Below, one piece after another: positions 8,689 through 17,157 of a DNA stretch of 51,862 nt. Every line of letters begins with the position of its first letter. The first letter of the stretch is position 1. The notes under the pieces were generated by a model that worked only from the letters and a program-made list of their open reading frames with translations, had not been told where the DNA came from and did not search any database. The stretch comes from Spirochaetota bacterium (GTDB lineage: Bacteria > Spirochaetota > UBA4802 > UB4802), in NCBI GenBank assembly GCA_026414805.1, contig JAOAIH010000014.1, positions 1 through 51,862 on the forward strand. Reading direction: 5' to 3'. The position numbers and the translations under genes were made by a program.

Positions 8689-9696
8689 ATGGCTGTAAAA
8701 GCGCTGACATTTAATGAGCTGAAGTTGTCTATACAAAAAGAGCTATCGCACATATACTGTTTTTGTGGAAATAATGAAAATCAAAAAGAAGAAGCAATTA
8801 TGCTCATTGCATCGCAGCTGTGGAAAACAAGAAAACCTGACGAATATGCAATCTCAACATATTTTGCCGAAGATTCATTTGAACAGGCGCTTGCTGCAAT
8901 AGCATCCGTTTCACTTTTTGATGACACTTCAATGTATATAATTAAACATTGTGAACAGGTAAATCCTTCAAAAAAAGTTCATACAATGGTCTATGATTGT
9001 GTTAACAACTTGCCACATTCATGCTATGTTATTTTTGATACTCAGGAAAATAAACTTCCTCCAATACTTCCACCGCAGCTACACGCAAAGATTCCAGCCA
9101 TTCAGTTTTACAAGCCTTTTGAAGAAAACTGTACAGCATATATACTCAAAAAATGTAAAGCTTTGTCACTTACTATCTCACATGAAGCAACTGAGCTTCT
9201 TATTGAATTAACCGCAAGCAATATCAGGGAAATTGATGATATACTTACCACTATATCTTACTCAGGTAATACTGATATTACCCCTGATTTCTTGGAGGGT
9301 TTTCTAGTAAATGAACGCGAAGCTATAGAATTTGAGTTGGTTGATTCCTTTTTTTTGAAAGATCCACGGGTATGGAGCTTTTTATCCGAAGCCATTAACA
9401 GAAATGTAAGTCAAATTCTCCTGATATCACTTTTATTCAACCATGCACAAAAAATAGAAGAATTCCATCTGCAGACAGCAAAAGGAGTTCCTTTTGAAGA
9501 ACTAATGAAAGAACTAAAGATATATGGTAAAAGACAAAAAGTGTTTGCAAAACAGGCTTCTATTTATACTCTTGAAAATATCAGAAAATTAATTGCAATG
9601 CTCTATAGATACGACATACAACTTAAAAGCTATAGTTCAGGGGTCTTTGCTCAGGAAAACCCATTAGCAGACCTTTTACTGCAATTTTCATCGTGA
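8689..9696 (+). CDS. holA: DNA polymerase III, delta subunit
   Basis: This 335-residue protein has the size and layout of HolA, the clamp-loader subunit that opens the beta clamp. The N-terminal part (HIYCFCGNNENQKEEAI) replaces a classical P-loop, as expected for delta. The middle has FELVDSFFLKDPRVWSFL, typical of the region before the C-terminal helical domain, and the end NPLADLLLQF resembles the usual finish. I chose ATG at 8689, one base after the lptE stop, because the upstream extension lies inside lptE in another frame. Tight coupling to lptE suggests co-translation. The cyaA start is 13 bases downstream. Confidence 0.85.
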   Translation: MAVKALTFNELKLSIQKELSHIYCFCGNNENQKEEAIMLIASQLWKTRKPDEYAISTYFAEDSFEQALAAIASVSLFDDTSMYIIKHCEQVNPSKKVHTMVYDCVNNLPHSCYVIFDTQENKLPPILPPQLHAKIPAIQFYKPFEENCTAYILKKCKALSLTISHEATELLIELTASNIREIDDILTTISYSGNTDITPDFLEGFLVNEREAIEFELVDSFFLKDPRVWSFLSEAINRNVSQILLISLLFNHAQKIEEFHLQTAKGVPFEELMKELKIYGKRQKVFAKQASIYTLENIRKLIAMLYRYDIQLKSYSSGVFAQENPLADLLLQFSS

Positions 9697-9709
9697 CGGC
9701 TCTGGGTAC

Positions 9710-12433
9710 ATGGATCTATTGCAAACAATAACTGAAAACAAAGATAAGTTCATTGCTTTTAACAATGAAAAGTTTAAACGGTTTCAACAGCTTATCCCCA
9801 ACCCTGCAATGCGCCGTATTGTCAATACCATTCCATTTTTATTATGCATAAATAACAAAAAATTGCCTGGCTATGTAGAAGGGGATGTCCCCCTGGGAAT
9901 TAAAAATTTCAAACTCGATGAAGATACAAAGCGCTATCTTCATGGCCGCTATCCGGGAATTACCTTTCATGATTTTGAGCGTGGTGATTTCATCAAAATG
10001 TTTGCAGTAATGGGCAGCGTGGGCACTGTAGCGTACAATAAAAAATCAGACCTGGATTACTGGGCTTGTGTTCATAAAAACACAGTATCGAAAGAAGCTT
10101 TTGAAAATTTTAAAAAGAAGGTTGCACTAGTTCAGGAATGGGCTTCAAAAGAACTAGAAGTACCTGTTCATATCTTTATCAATGATATCGAAAGTGTAAA
10201 AAATAATATATTTGCCGAAGATGAAGAAGAAGCATTTGGTACAACCGTTGGCGCTGTATTAAAGGATGAATTTTTCCGTAGTTCTATTATTATTGCTGGG
10301 AAAATCCCTTTCTGGTGGGTTGTCCCCAGTTTTGTAAAGGATGATGAGTATGAAGCACTGTATAATCAGCTCCCGGAAGAAATGAAGCGAGATGATTTTA
10401 TTGACCTAGGGAATCTCTATGAAATTTCAAAAGAAGATTTTCTTGGTGCTGCTCTTTTTCAGATAATAAAATCATTGGGTAACCCCTTTAAATCCATATT
10501 AAAAATAGGAGTTCTTGAAAAATATTTATTTGGTAAATCTGATTCACCTCTTTTAAGTCAAAAGGTTAAAATGCATGTATTGCTCAGCAGACTTACAAAT
10601 TCAATTCTTGATTCGTACCTACTCATGTTTGATGAAGTGTACGATTATTACAGTCAGACACTTGGCGACCCTACAATGTTACAGATACTCAAACAAAACC
10701 TTTATCTTAAAATAGATCCACAGTTGTCTAAATATGTGGGCATAAAAGACAAAAAGAATATTCCCTATAAAGTAGCTGTAATGTTTAAATATGTCCATGA
10801 CTGGAATTGGAATATTAAAATTATTCAGGATATGGACAATTTTGATAACTGGGACTTCCAGCGTGTAATGCATTTCTGGGATGCAGTAAAAAAATTCATG
10901 CTTATAAGTTATCAGAAAATATCCTCACAGTTTAATACACTCAATTTAAAAAGACAGATGTCAGAATCTGATTTTATATTACTATCACGAAAAATAAAAT
11001 CTCATTTTTCTGTAGAAGAAAATAAGATTGATAAACTCATCACATTCAAAGATACCCCTGCTGAACCCATTTTATATATTGAGCCAATAAATGAAGGTAT
11101 TCATGAAGTAAAGTGGCGTCTATATAAAAGAAACCGGAGTGAAAAAAACGTATTTACCACAACAACCTTACGTACAGAAAGCGATCTGGTGAAACTGTTA
11201 GTATGGTTAACTGTGAATAATGTATACGACCACACAGTGACCAGGATTAATATACAATCTGGCTACGTTCGCATAAACCAGAATCTTGTTGTGGAATTGT
11301 TAAATCAGCTATCACAATTTTTCTCTGAAAAAGGAAAAATTAAAACTCAATACTATCTAAAACCTGCTTTTAACATGCTCCAATGTATCATACTCAATTT
11401 CAATAATGAAGCTGCTGAACACCTTGATTCACTATATCACGTATATTCAACCAGTTGGGGAGAGCAGTACATAAAGCGCTATTCCAACATAATTGACATT
11501 GCTCACATTTTGCAAAATATCCTCAAAGATGGGTTGGAATTAAAATTGCCATTTGATGACTATTGCCTGATCAACAGCCCTGGCACTCATAAACGTTTCT
11601 GTAAAAATTTTATTCAGCTTTTCAAAGAATCATACAGAGCTATTGTACACAGCCCTTCAGCTCACAGTCGTTTTATTGGTGAACTTGAAGGCATATATTT
11701 TACTGCATTACGTAACAATAATATTGAGGTTCAGGCTTTTGATCATATTGTGAAAGTATTAACCACTCTCACATTAAAACCTGACATTGAAACCCATTAC
11801 ACATTCTACGGTGATTCATACCATCTCCAGGTGTTACAGACACTTTATAATAAACGCCTTCAGAAAGGCATAACACTTGGATATATTGAAGATGGTGACA
11901 GGTTACAGGTTACAGTAATAAATGAAAAAGGAAATATTTTTACTTTCTTTGCCCCAAAAAACATCAAAAATGTATTTTTATATCATATATATGGGTTTTG
12001 CGCAAGCGTACTTAAACGATTACCAAGCAGTGCACGTGAAAGTGAGTCCAGTATAATTTGTTACAATACCCAGGCAGATCGCAGGGGTGGTATAAGCCTG
12101 GTTGATGAAACGGGAAAAATCCATGGTGACTATCTACTCAACTTTACAAAATCCAAAGCTCTACGCGTTCAGGTATCACGTCATATGGGTAATGAAATAT
12201 TTTATAATTTTATATTCCCTGATAATGTCACAAGCGGATTTATGACAATTAAAGAATTATACAGTGTTAAACGGAAAATTGTGGAATTAAAGAATATTGG
12301 AATGCCAATCTATCCCTATATTGGTGAACTGGTGTTTAACGACCTGAATCAGAAAGAAATGTTATTAGGTTCAAGTATATATTTTGTGGAAAAATACAAA
12401 CTGGAACTTATGCTCCAGCGCACACAATCTTAA
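9710..12433 (+). CDS. cyaA: Class I adenylate cyclase
   Basis: This 907-residue cytoplasmic protein makes cAMP from ATP. The catalytic part resembles enterobacterial CyaA: PLGIKNFKLD near residue 61, MGSVGTVAYNKKSDLDYWAC at 101-120 (the nucleotidyltransferase GS...DLD signature), and GKIPFWWVVP near 200. It is slightly longer than the E. coli enzyme. The C-terminal half is less conserved and would hold the regulatory region. Class I cyclases are known from gammaproteobacteria and some spirochaetes. It follows holA by 13 bases and ends seven bases from a convergent gene. A second cyclase of unrelated class III (24396) and two cyclic-nucleotide-domain proteins (29408, 30554) are in the window. 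Confidence 0.92.
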   Translation: MDLLQTITENKDKFIAFNNEKFKRFQQLIPNPAMRRIVNTIPFLLCINNKKLPGYVEGDVPLGIKNFKLDEDTKRYLHGRYPGITFHDFERGDFIKMFAVMGSVGTVAYNKKSDLDYWACVHKNTVSKEAFENFKKKVALVQEWASKELEVPVHIFINDIESVKNNIFAEDEEEAFGTTVGAVLKDEFFRSSIIIAGKIPFWWVVPSFVKDDEYEALYNQLPEEMKRDDFIDLGNLYEISKEDFLGAALFQIIKSLGNPFKSILKIGVLEKYLFGKSDSPLLSQKVKMHVLLSRLTNSILDSYLLMFDEVYDYYSQTLGDPTMLQILKQNLYLKIDPQLSKYVGIKDKKNIPYKVAVMFKYVHDWNWNIKIIQDMDNFDNWDFQRVMHFWDAVKKFMLISYQKISSQFNTLNLKRQMSESDFILLSRKIKSHFSVEENKIDKLITFKDTPAEPILYIEPINEGIHEVKWRLYKRNRSEKNVFTTTTLRTESDLVKLLVWLTVNNVYDHTVTRINIQSGYVRINQNLVVELLNQLSQFFSEKGKIKTQYYLKPAFNMLQCIILNFNNEAAEHLDSLYHVYSTSWGEQYIKRYSNIIDIAHILQNILKDGLELKLPFDDYCLINSPGTHKRFCKNFIQLFKESYRAIVHSPSAHSRFIGELEGIYFTALRNNNIEVQAFDHIVKVLTTLTLKPDIETHYTFYGDSYHLQVLQTLYNKRLQKGITLGYIEDGDRLQVTVINEKGNIFTFFAPKNIKNVFLYHIYGFCASVLKRLPSSARESESSIICYNTQADRRGGISLVDETGKIHGDYLLNFTKSKALRVQVSRHMGNEIFYNFIFPDNVTSGFMTIKELYSVKRKIVELKNIGMPIYPYIGELVFNDLNQKEMLLGSSIYFVEKYKLELMLQRTQS

Positions 12434-12440
12434 AAAGAAA

Positions 12441-12974
12441 TTAATATTCCCCACCAGGGAAATTATCCTTAAAGAATCGGATTTTCTTTTTCTGAGTTTC
12501 AACTTCCTGCTTATTGATAGTGCCTTTTTCCAGTGCAATGTCCAGCAATTTCACCGCAGTGTCATCATCCTCTTTCTTAGCCCCAGCCTCATCCTCCTCC
12601 TTGAGCTTGGCAATCTTTTTATCAATATCATCTTGAGTTAACATTGAAAATTCCTGTTCTTCTAATTCCATGGGTGCTTCTTTAATCTTGTTTTCTTTTT
12701 GTTCTTTCTTCTTAGAAGTTTTCTTTTTAGGTTCAGCAATTAATGGTTCAGCAACTTCTTCCTCTTCTGGCTGCAAATTTGCCGGTGGATTTGCTATTTT
12801 TAATTCTAACAGTTTTATACGTTCTCCCAATAGAATATTTATCTGCTTTTCGATTGTTATAAATATAGGCTGAGTAAAGGATTTATTCCTTTGTAATGAT
12901 TTTTCCAGTTTTCTGAGTTCACGGATGTCCTGGTCTATCATTTCTATTCGCTTGAGCACGTGGATAACTTTCAT
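12441..12974 (-). CDS. Hypothetical coiled-coil protein with Lys/Glu-rich middle
   Basis: I do not recognise this 177-residue protein. Residues 1-60 form a likely coiled coil (IEMIDQDIRELRKLEKSLQR). Residues 65-110 are a low-complexity Pro, Glu and Lys segment. A second helical region ends with KKKIRFFKDNFPGGEY. It has no signal peptide or membrane segment. I start it at ATG 12974, which has GAGG seven bases upstream; a TTG six bases further upstream is less likely. Its stop faces the cyaA stop with seven bases between. It may be a scaffold or adaptor, but that is a guess. Confidence 0.7.
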   Translation of the reverse strand: MKVIHVLKRIEMIDQDIRELRKLEKSLQRNKSFTQPIFITIEKQINILLGERIKLLELKIANPPANLQPEEEEVAEPLIAEPKKKTSKKKEQKENKIKEAPMELEEQEFSMLTQDDIDKKIAKLKEEDEAGAKKEDDDTAVKLLDIALEKGTINKQEVETQKKKIRFFKDNFPGGEY

Positions 12975-13140
12975 AGTCAAACCTCAAAAATATTATAAAG
13001 TATCATTATACGCCATGTATATACTGCTTTCATTGCAGCTACTATATTACGCTTTATTGTAATTTCTACACTATGCAGTTTAAAGTAATGTATAGTAACT
13101 ACAATATTAATGTCAATAAACTTTTAAAGACAATGTTATT

Positions 13141-13707
13141 TCAGGAATTAAAATATACAGTCTGATCATCATCAACTGTAAACTGCAAATCACAATCAGG
13201 GCATTTAAATTTTCCAGGTGAGCTTACCCGTACCATTGTTTTGCAGTCAGGGCATTCTATAACTAATGGATGTGAAAACATTAAAGAAGGCTGTTCAGTA
13301 TGCAGTTTAGGCATTATGACATTTTCTGCTTGAGGAGTTTCTTTTGGAGATATCGTATGTACTGGAATTGTCAAATCCGCAGTACGCACTGCTTCCATTG
13401 CCTCATCCAATGAACCATACCTTTTGACAGGTAGTGCAATAATATTCATTAATGTCATAATCTCTTTATTGCAATGGCATAGAACCACCATCCCACCACC
13501 CGCCTCAACTATCCTATGAGCATACAGTAAAGCACCAATGCCTGTTGAACTGATATATGCCAGCTTACCACAATCAATAATAATAGCATTGTATAACTTT
13601 GATAGCGATGCAATATACTCCTCAAATTGCACAGCATTAGTATGATTTATGAATCCCTCAACAGTAACTATCGCCACCGAATCCTTTTCCGTATGCTGTA
13701 TAAACAT
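13141..13707 (-). CDS. STAS-domain protein with C-terminal zinc ribbon
   Basis: Residues 1-108 form a STAS domain like anti-sigma-factor antagonists: IIIDCGKLAYISSTGIGALL carries the loop where SpoIIAA-type proteins are phosphorylated (S53, S54, T55). Residues 109-145 are a linker. Residues about 150-180 hold two CPDC pairs (VIECPDCKTMV and FKCPDCDLQF), a four-cysteine zinc ribbon. ATG follows GGAG with good spacing. It lies six bases after a membrane sensor gene on the same strand, so a membrane signal may be passed to this antagonist. No partner kinase or phosphatase gene is adjacent. The zinc-ribbon fusion is unusual among STAS proteins I know. Confidence 0.85.
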   Translation of the reverse strand: MFIQHTEKDSVAIVTVEGFINHTNAVQFEEYIASLSKLYNAIIIDCGKLAYISSTGIGALLYAHRIVEAGGGMVVLCHCNKEIMTLMNIIALPVKRYGSLDEAMEAVRTADLTIPVHTISPKETPQAENVIMPKLHTEQPSLMFSHPLVIECPDCKTMVRVSSPGKFKCPDCDLQFTVDDDQTVYFNS

Positions 13708-13713
13708 TGCTAT

Positions 13714-14523
13714 CTACTCCTTCACCGGTATGGCTTCCTTTATTGTGGAACGTGCCCCAGCCTGGCGCATAGGCAATGGAACACCAAAACCAGCAATTTC
13801 CCCTAATAACTTTTTTTGTTTAAGGAATATAGCAATACCGGTACATAGAGAAAATACTAATGATGATGCTATGATTATCATTACCATAAATAGGATTTCC
13901 TTATAATAAATATTCATCATATCGTATATAGGTGTTTTAACAATTATACAATTAATTGTACCTATGGATTTTCCTTTAAAATATACTGCCTTTGTTACTA
14001 GCCAGCTATTGGTATTAATATCTTTATACACATATTGCTGTATATACTTCCTTACATTTTTGGTAAATGGTAGCGGCAAGTCTGGCACAAAATAATCAAA
14101 AATAAAAAGTTCCCTTGATTGCTTTGAATGTGGATATAAAATTAAATCAATATTATAATAAAATTCATCATTTGCAATGTTTCCTTTCAGCTCTAAAGAC
14201 CTACGTGAATCTGAATGGGCAACTATTGTGCCATTATCTAGAACAAAAAATACTTCTTTAATTCCTCTCAGATTACTTGATTCTTTTATAAGCGATAGTA
14301 ACTTTTGAGTAGATCTGGTTGCATACGCAATCTCAGCAGCATCAGCAAATGTTGTTATTAATGTTTTGGATACATTTTTAACCTGTGTAGTAAACTCATC
14401 AATATCAGATTTCAACTGCTTGTATTTATAAAAAATAGTACCCATCAGCAATACCATTGCTATTACAAGAAAAAGGATTAAAACAAATAGATAGGGGAAA
14501 TGTACGTTTTTGTCTTTCTGCAT
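13714..14523 (-). CDS. Membrane sensor protein with two transmembrane helices and an extracytoplasmic domain
   Basis: This 269-residue protein has a transmembrane helix at about 9-30 (PYLFVLILFLVIAMVLLMG), an external domain at about 35-205, and a second helix at about 210-235. A short cytoplasmic tail of roughly 35 residues follows, with no HAMP, kinase or cyclase domain. The external part has the look of a Cache-type sensor: a long helix, then EVFFVLDNGTIVAHSDSR and a late strand GKSIGTINCIIV. With no output domain, it probably acts through the STAS protein encoded six bases downstream. The ribosome site is weak. Ligand unknown. Confidence 0.75.
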   Translation of the reverse strand: MQKDKNVHFPYLFVLILFLVIAMVLLMGTIFYKYKQLKSDIDEFTTQVKNVSKTLITTFADAAEIAYATRSTQKLLSLIKESSNLRGIKEVFFVLDNGTIVAHSDSRRSLELKGNIANDEFYYNIDLILYPHSKQSRELFIFDYFVPDLPLPFTKNVRKYIQQYVYKDINTNSWLVTKAVYFKGKSIGTINCIIVKTPIYDMMNIYYKEILFMVMIIIASSLVFSLCTGIAIFLKQKKLLGEIAGFGVPLPMRQAGARSTIKEAIPVKE

Positions 14524-14696
14524 AATTTTTATTAAAATGATATAAAATCCCTTGCTATAAAATTTTCAATACTGCGTGCTACTATTGCACGTATGTTCTT
14601 GCTAAAAAAATATAAAAAAATATACTACTATATTCATACTAATTATCGGATATTTATACACTGTTATGTATAATTTTTCCATAGGGGGATAATCTC

Positions 14697-14726
14697 ATGA
14701 GCCAAGCTTTTATAGTAGTGAAATGA
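14697..14726 (+). other. Nine-codon open frame with strong ribosome site (possible leader peptide)
   Basis: AGGGGG lies eight bases before ATG, and the frame encodes MSQAFIVVK before TGA, 33 bases upstream of the Nudix gene start. No attenuator hairpin or run of one amino acid is visible, so function as a leader peptide is only a possibility. Confidence 0.2.
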
Positions 14727-14759
14727 CAATTCAAACTTTTTTTTGAGGAGACAGTTATC

Positions 14760-15416
14760 ATGTCAAAACAGGAAGAAATCTTAGAGCAATGGGATTGGGA
14801 ACTTGGTACCCCAACAGGAAAACCTGTGGCGCGAAGTATTGCGCATACACAAGGGATTGCGCATGAAGGTGTTCATTTATGGATAGTTCGCAATCTCCCT
14901 CAACAAGAGATACTATTTCAGATGCGCGCATCACATAAGGATATGTATCCCAATTATCTGGATATAACTGTGGGAGGCCATGTGCCGTTTGGTCTTACTA
15001 CTAACAAAATTCAGAAAGAAGCGTACGAAGAGATCGGGATTACTATTGATGAATCACTTCTTATTGATCTTGGCTATTTCAAATATGAAGAAATTAACGA
15101 TATAATTTTTCACCGTGAATTTCAGCGTGTATATCTGCTACTTTCAAATAATCCCCTTTCCTCATATTCATTCAATGACAGTGAAGTCAGTGGCATTTAT
15201 GCAGTGCCTCTTGATTACTGCAAAGACCTATTTTCCAGGGATTATCATGTTAAAGTGGAGGCATTTGATGGTAATAAAACATTTTTTACTACAGTATCAA
15301 AAAAGGATTTTCATCCTTTACTATTTGCCCCGTCAATGGCACGGTATATGGAAATTCTGTTTCACGCTATTGATGAACTTTTTACTTTTGGAAAAGTAAC
15401 AGCTGCAATGTCATAG
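14760..15416 (+). CDS. Nudix-family hydrolase
   Basis: This 218-residue protein has a Nudix core. GGHVPFGL begins the box and KEAYEEIGI ends it, keeping the E-x-x-E-E metal-binding core. The glutamate normally found seven residues into the box is replaced by glycine, so the box is atypical. The size and the layout with an N-terminal WDWELGTPTGKPVAR strand resemble IPP-isomerase-like and YfcD-like Nudix proteins. Substrate unknown. The start follows GAGGAGA with good spacing. It lies 15 bases upstream of the selenouridine synthase gene, so the two are probably co-transcribed. There is no signal peptide. Confidence 0.85.
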   Translation: MSKQEEILEQWDWELGTPTGKPVARSIAHTQGIAHEGVHLWIVRNLPQQEILFQMRASHKDMYPNYLDITVGGHVPFGLTTNKIQKEAYEEIGITIDESLLIDLGYFKYEEINDIIFHREFQRVYLLLSNNPLSSYSFNDSEVSGIYAVPLDYCKDLFSRDYHVKVEAFDGNKTFFTTVSKKDFHPLLFAPSMARYMEILFHAIDELFTFGKVTAAMS

Positions 15417-15431
15417 GGTACAACGACTGGT

Positions 15432-16451
15432 ATGGGTGTTCCTACTATTTCATACAGTGATAGCATGCTATGGAGCAATGCTATCTATGTTGATGTCCGT
15501 TCGCCAGTGGAATTTGCAAAAGACCATATACCACAGGCTCTTCACTATCCTCTTTTTGATGACCAACAGCGAGCATACATTGGTACTATCTACCACACAA
15601 AAGGACAGGAAAGGGCACTACTTGAAGGTGTAGGTCTTGTGTCTTTGAAACTTAAAGATATGATATCATTTTTTTCACATTTAAAAGATAAACAGGTCAT
15701 TATCTACTGTTATCGTGGAGGGATGCGTTCTGAATCGGTAGTATCATTTTGCAATTCACTGGGATTTTCGTTTTATAAACTAGATGGGGGTTATAAGGCA
15801 TACCGTCACTATATCAGGGGCTATCTTGAACGATATACATTTACAGTGCCCATTTTTACTTTATATGGCCTTGCTGGATCGGGCAAGACAAGAATTTTAA
15901 AAAAAATCCCATATTCTATTGATCTTGAAAACTGCGCTGGAAACAGAAGCTCTCTTTTTGGAAGCTTTGGAATGCCAAATCATACACAAAAATATTTTGA
16001 GAGTTTGATTGTTCAAAAGCTACAAAGCATCCATTCATGGCCCTACTGCATATTTGAAGGTGAATCCCGAAAGATAGGCAATTGCTATATTCCTTGCTGT
16101 ATTCTTTCTGCGCTACAAAAGGGTACAGCTATATGGATTGAAACCCCATTAGAAAAACGTACTCAGCATATCTATGAGGAATATATGCCATTTATCACTG
16201 AACAAACACTAATGTCTGTGCTTGATAAATTGCAATCATCAATGGGAAAATCAAAGATAGCATATTGTAAACAATTGTTCATACAGGGCAAAATATATGA
16301 ACTGATTGAATTTTTGCTTTTACATCATTATGATCCTGAATATATGCATAGCACAAAGCATATACCAATGGCTACACAAATACCTTATAAAGATCCATCA
16401 ACCACTGCTTCTCAAATTCAAAATTTTATCAATTCTATGCTTTCATCATAA
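15432..16451 (+). CDS. mnmH: tRNA 2-selenouridine synthase
   Basis: This 339-residue protein joins a rhodanese domain and a P-loop domain, the fixed plan of MnmH (SelU, YbbB). The rhodanese part has YVDVRSPVEFAKDHIPQA and active-site C93 in IYCYRGGMRS. The P-loop is GLAGSGKT at 146-153. NRSSLFGSFG at about 175 matches the family's usual HRGSxFG with changes. The enzyme replaces sulfur with selenium at the wobble uridine of some tRNAs, through a geranylated intermediate, and needs selenophosphate. That implies a selD gene elsewhere in the genome. The length is slightly under the E. coli protein. The ribosome site is weak, consistent with coupling to the Nudix gene. Confidence 0.93.
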   Translation: MGVPTISYSDSMLWSNAIYVDVRSPVEFAKDHIPQALHYPLFDDQQRAYIGTIYHTKGQERALLEGVGLVSLKLKDMISFFSHLKDKQVIIYCYRGGMRSESVVSFCNSLGFSFYKLDGGYKAYRHYIRGYLERYTFTVPIFTLYGLAGSGKTRILKKIPYSIDLENCAGNRSSLFGSFGMPNHTQKYFESLIVQKLQSIHSWPYCIFEGESRKIGNCYIPCCILSALQKGTAIWIETPLEKRTQHIYEEYMPFITEQTLMSVLDKLQSSMGKSKIAYCKQLFIQGKIYELIEFLLLHHYDPEYMHSTKHIPMATQIPYKDPSTTASQIQNFINSMLSS

Positions 16452-16464
16452 TTTCTTTTTTTTG

Positions 16465-16491
16465 TTGACTTCACCATTAACATTTTATACT
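16465..16491 (+). promoter_or_regulatory. Candidate sigma-70 promoter for the LpoB-like/COG3014 operon
   Basis: TTGACT (16465-16470) and TATACT (16486-16491) are near-consensus, but the spacer is only 15 bases. They lie 78 bases before the lipoprotein start in an otherwise gene-free gap. Confidence 0.4.
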
Positions 16492-16569
16492 GATTATTGT
16501 AGCAACATAATCGCTGTATTGTAAATATAAAACACAATACATATACCATTTCACAGGAGGTTTATCATC

Positions 16570-17142
16570 ATGAAGAGATTATCAATATTTGTTGTGGCAC
16601 TATTGTTAGGCTTTATTGCATGCGGTGGCGGTGTGCAGTATCAGGATGCAAGCAAAGCTGAAGGTTCTCGTGAGTGGGGTCCTAAAGAGATTAAAATGAC
16701 CGTAAACAAGATGGTTGAATCAATGTATACATTCCTTAAAGATGAATGGAAAAAACCCGCATATATTGAAGTCAAGCAGATTCGAAACAAGACATCTGAA
16801 CATATTGACACCAAAATGCTTGCTGATGAAATAACAACAAACCTTATTAAACGTAGAATAAAATTCATTGATCAGTCATTGACTGCCGATGCTATCGCCG
16901 AAATGGAAAAAGGAATGACCGGTATGGTTGACCCCGAAAGCGCAATTCCTGTGGGAGAATTAAAATCCCCTAATATGTATTTGACCGGTGAAGTGAGGGA
17001 AAATGTTCGTACGGTGGGAAGCAAATCAGTACAGTACCTTGTTGTAACACTCAAGCTTATTAACCTGAAAACACAAGTTGTAGAGTGGCAGGATCAACAG
17101 GAGTTTTTAAAATCGGCAAGTAAAAAGAAGATTACATTTTAA
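16570..17142 (+). CDS. LpoB-like lipoprotein (penicillin-binding-protein activator family)
   Basis: This is a 190-residue lipoprotein with lipobox LLGFIAC (C18) and AGGAGG before ATG. The body follows the LpoB/COG3417 pattern: an early helix MTVNKMVESMYTFLKDEW, YIEVKQIRNKTSEHIDTKML near residue 65, and a late strand pair (NMYLTGEVRENV and QYLVVTLKLINLKTQVVEW). In E. coli LpoB reaches through the periplasm to activate a peptidoglycan synthase; that exact role is not shown for this branch. The next gene, 15 bases downstream, is a COG3014-type lipoprotein, which is often found beside LpoB-like genes. Confidence 0.8.
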   Translation: MKRLSIFVVALLLGFIACGGGVQYQDASKAEGSREWGPKEIKMTVNKMVESMYTFLKDEWKKPAYIEVKQIRNKTSEHIDTKMLADEITTNLIKRRIKFIDQSLTADAIAEMEKGMTGMVDPESAIPVGELKSPNMYLTGEVRENVRTVGSKSVQYLVVTLKLINLKTQVVEWQDQQEFLKSASKKKITF

Positions 17143-17157
17143 TTCTGAGGAATCATT

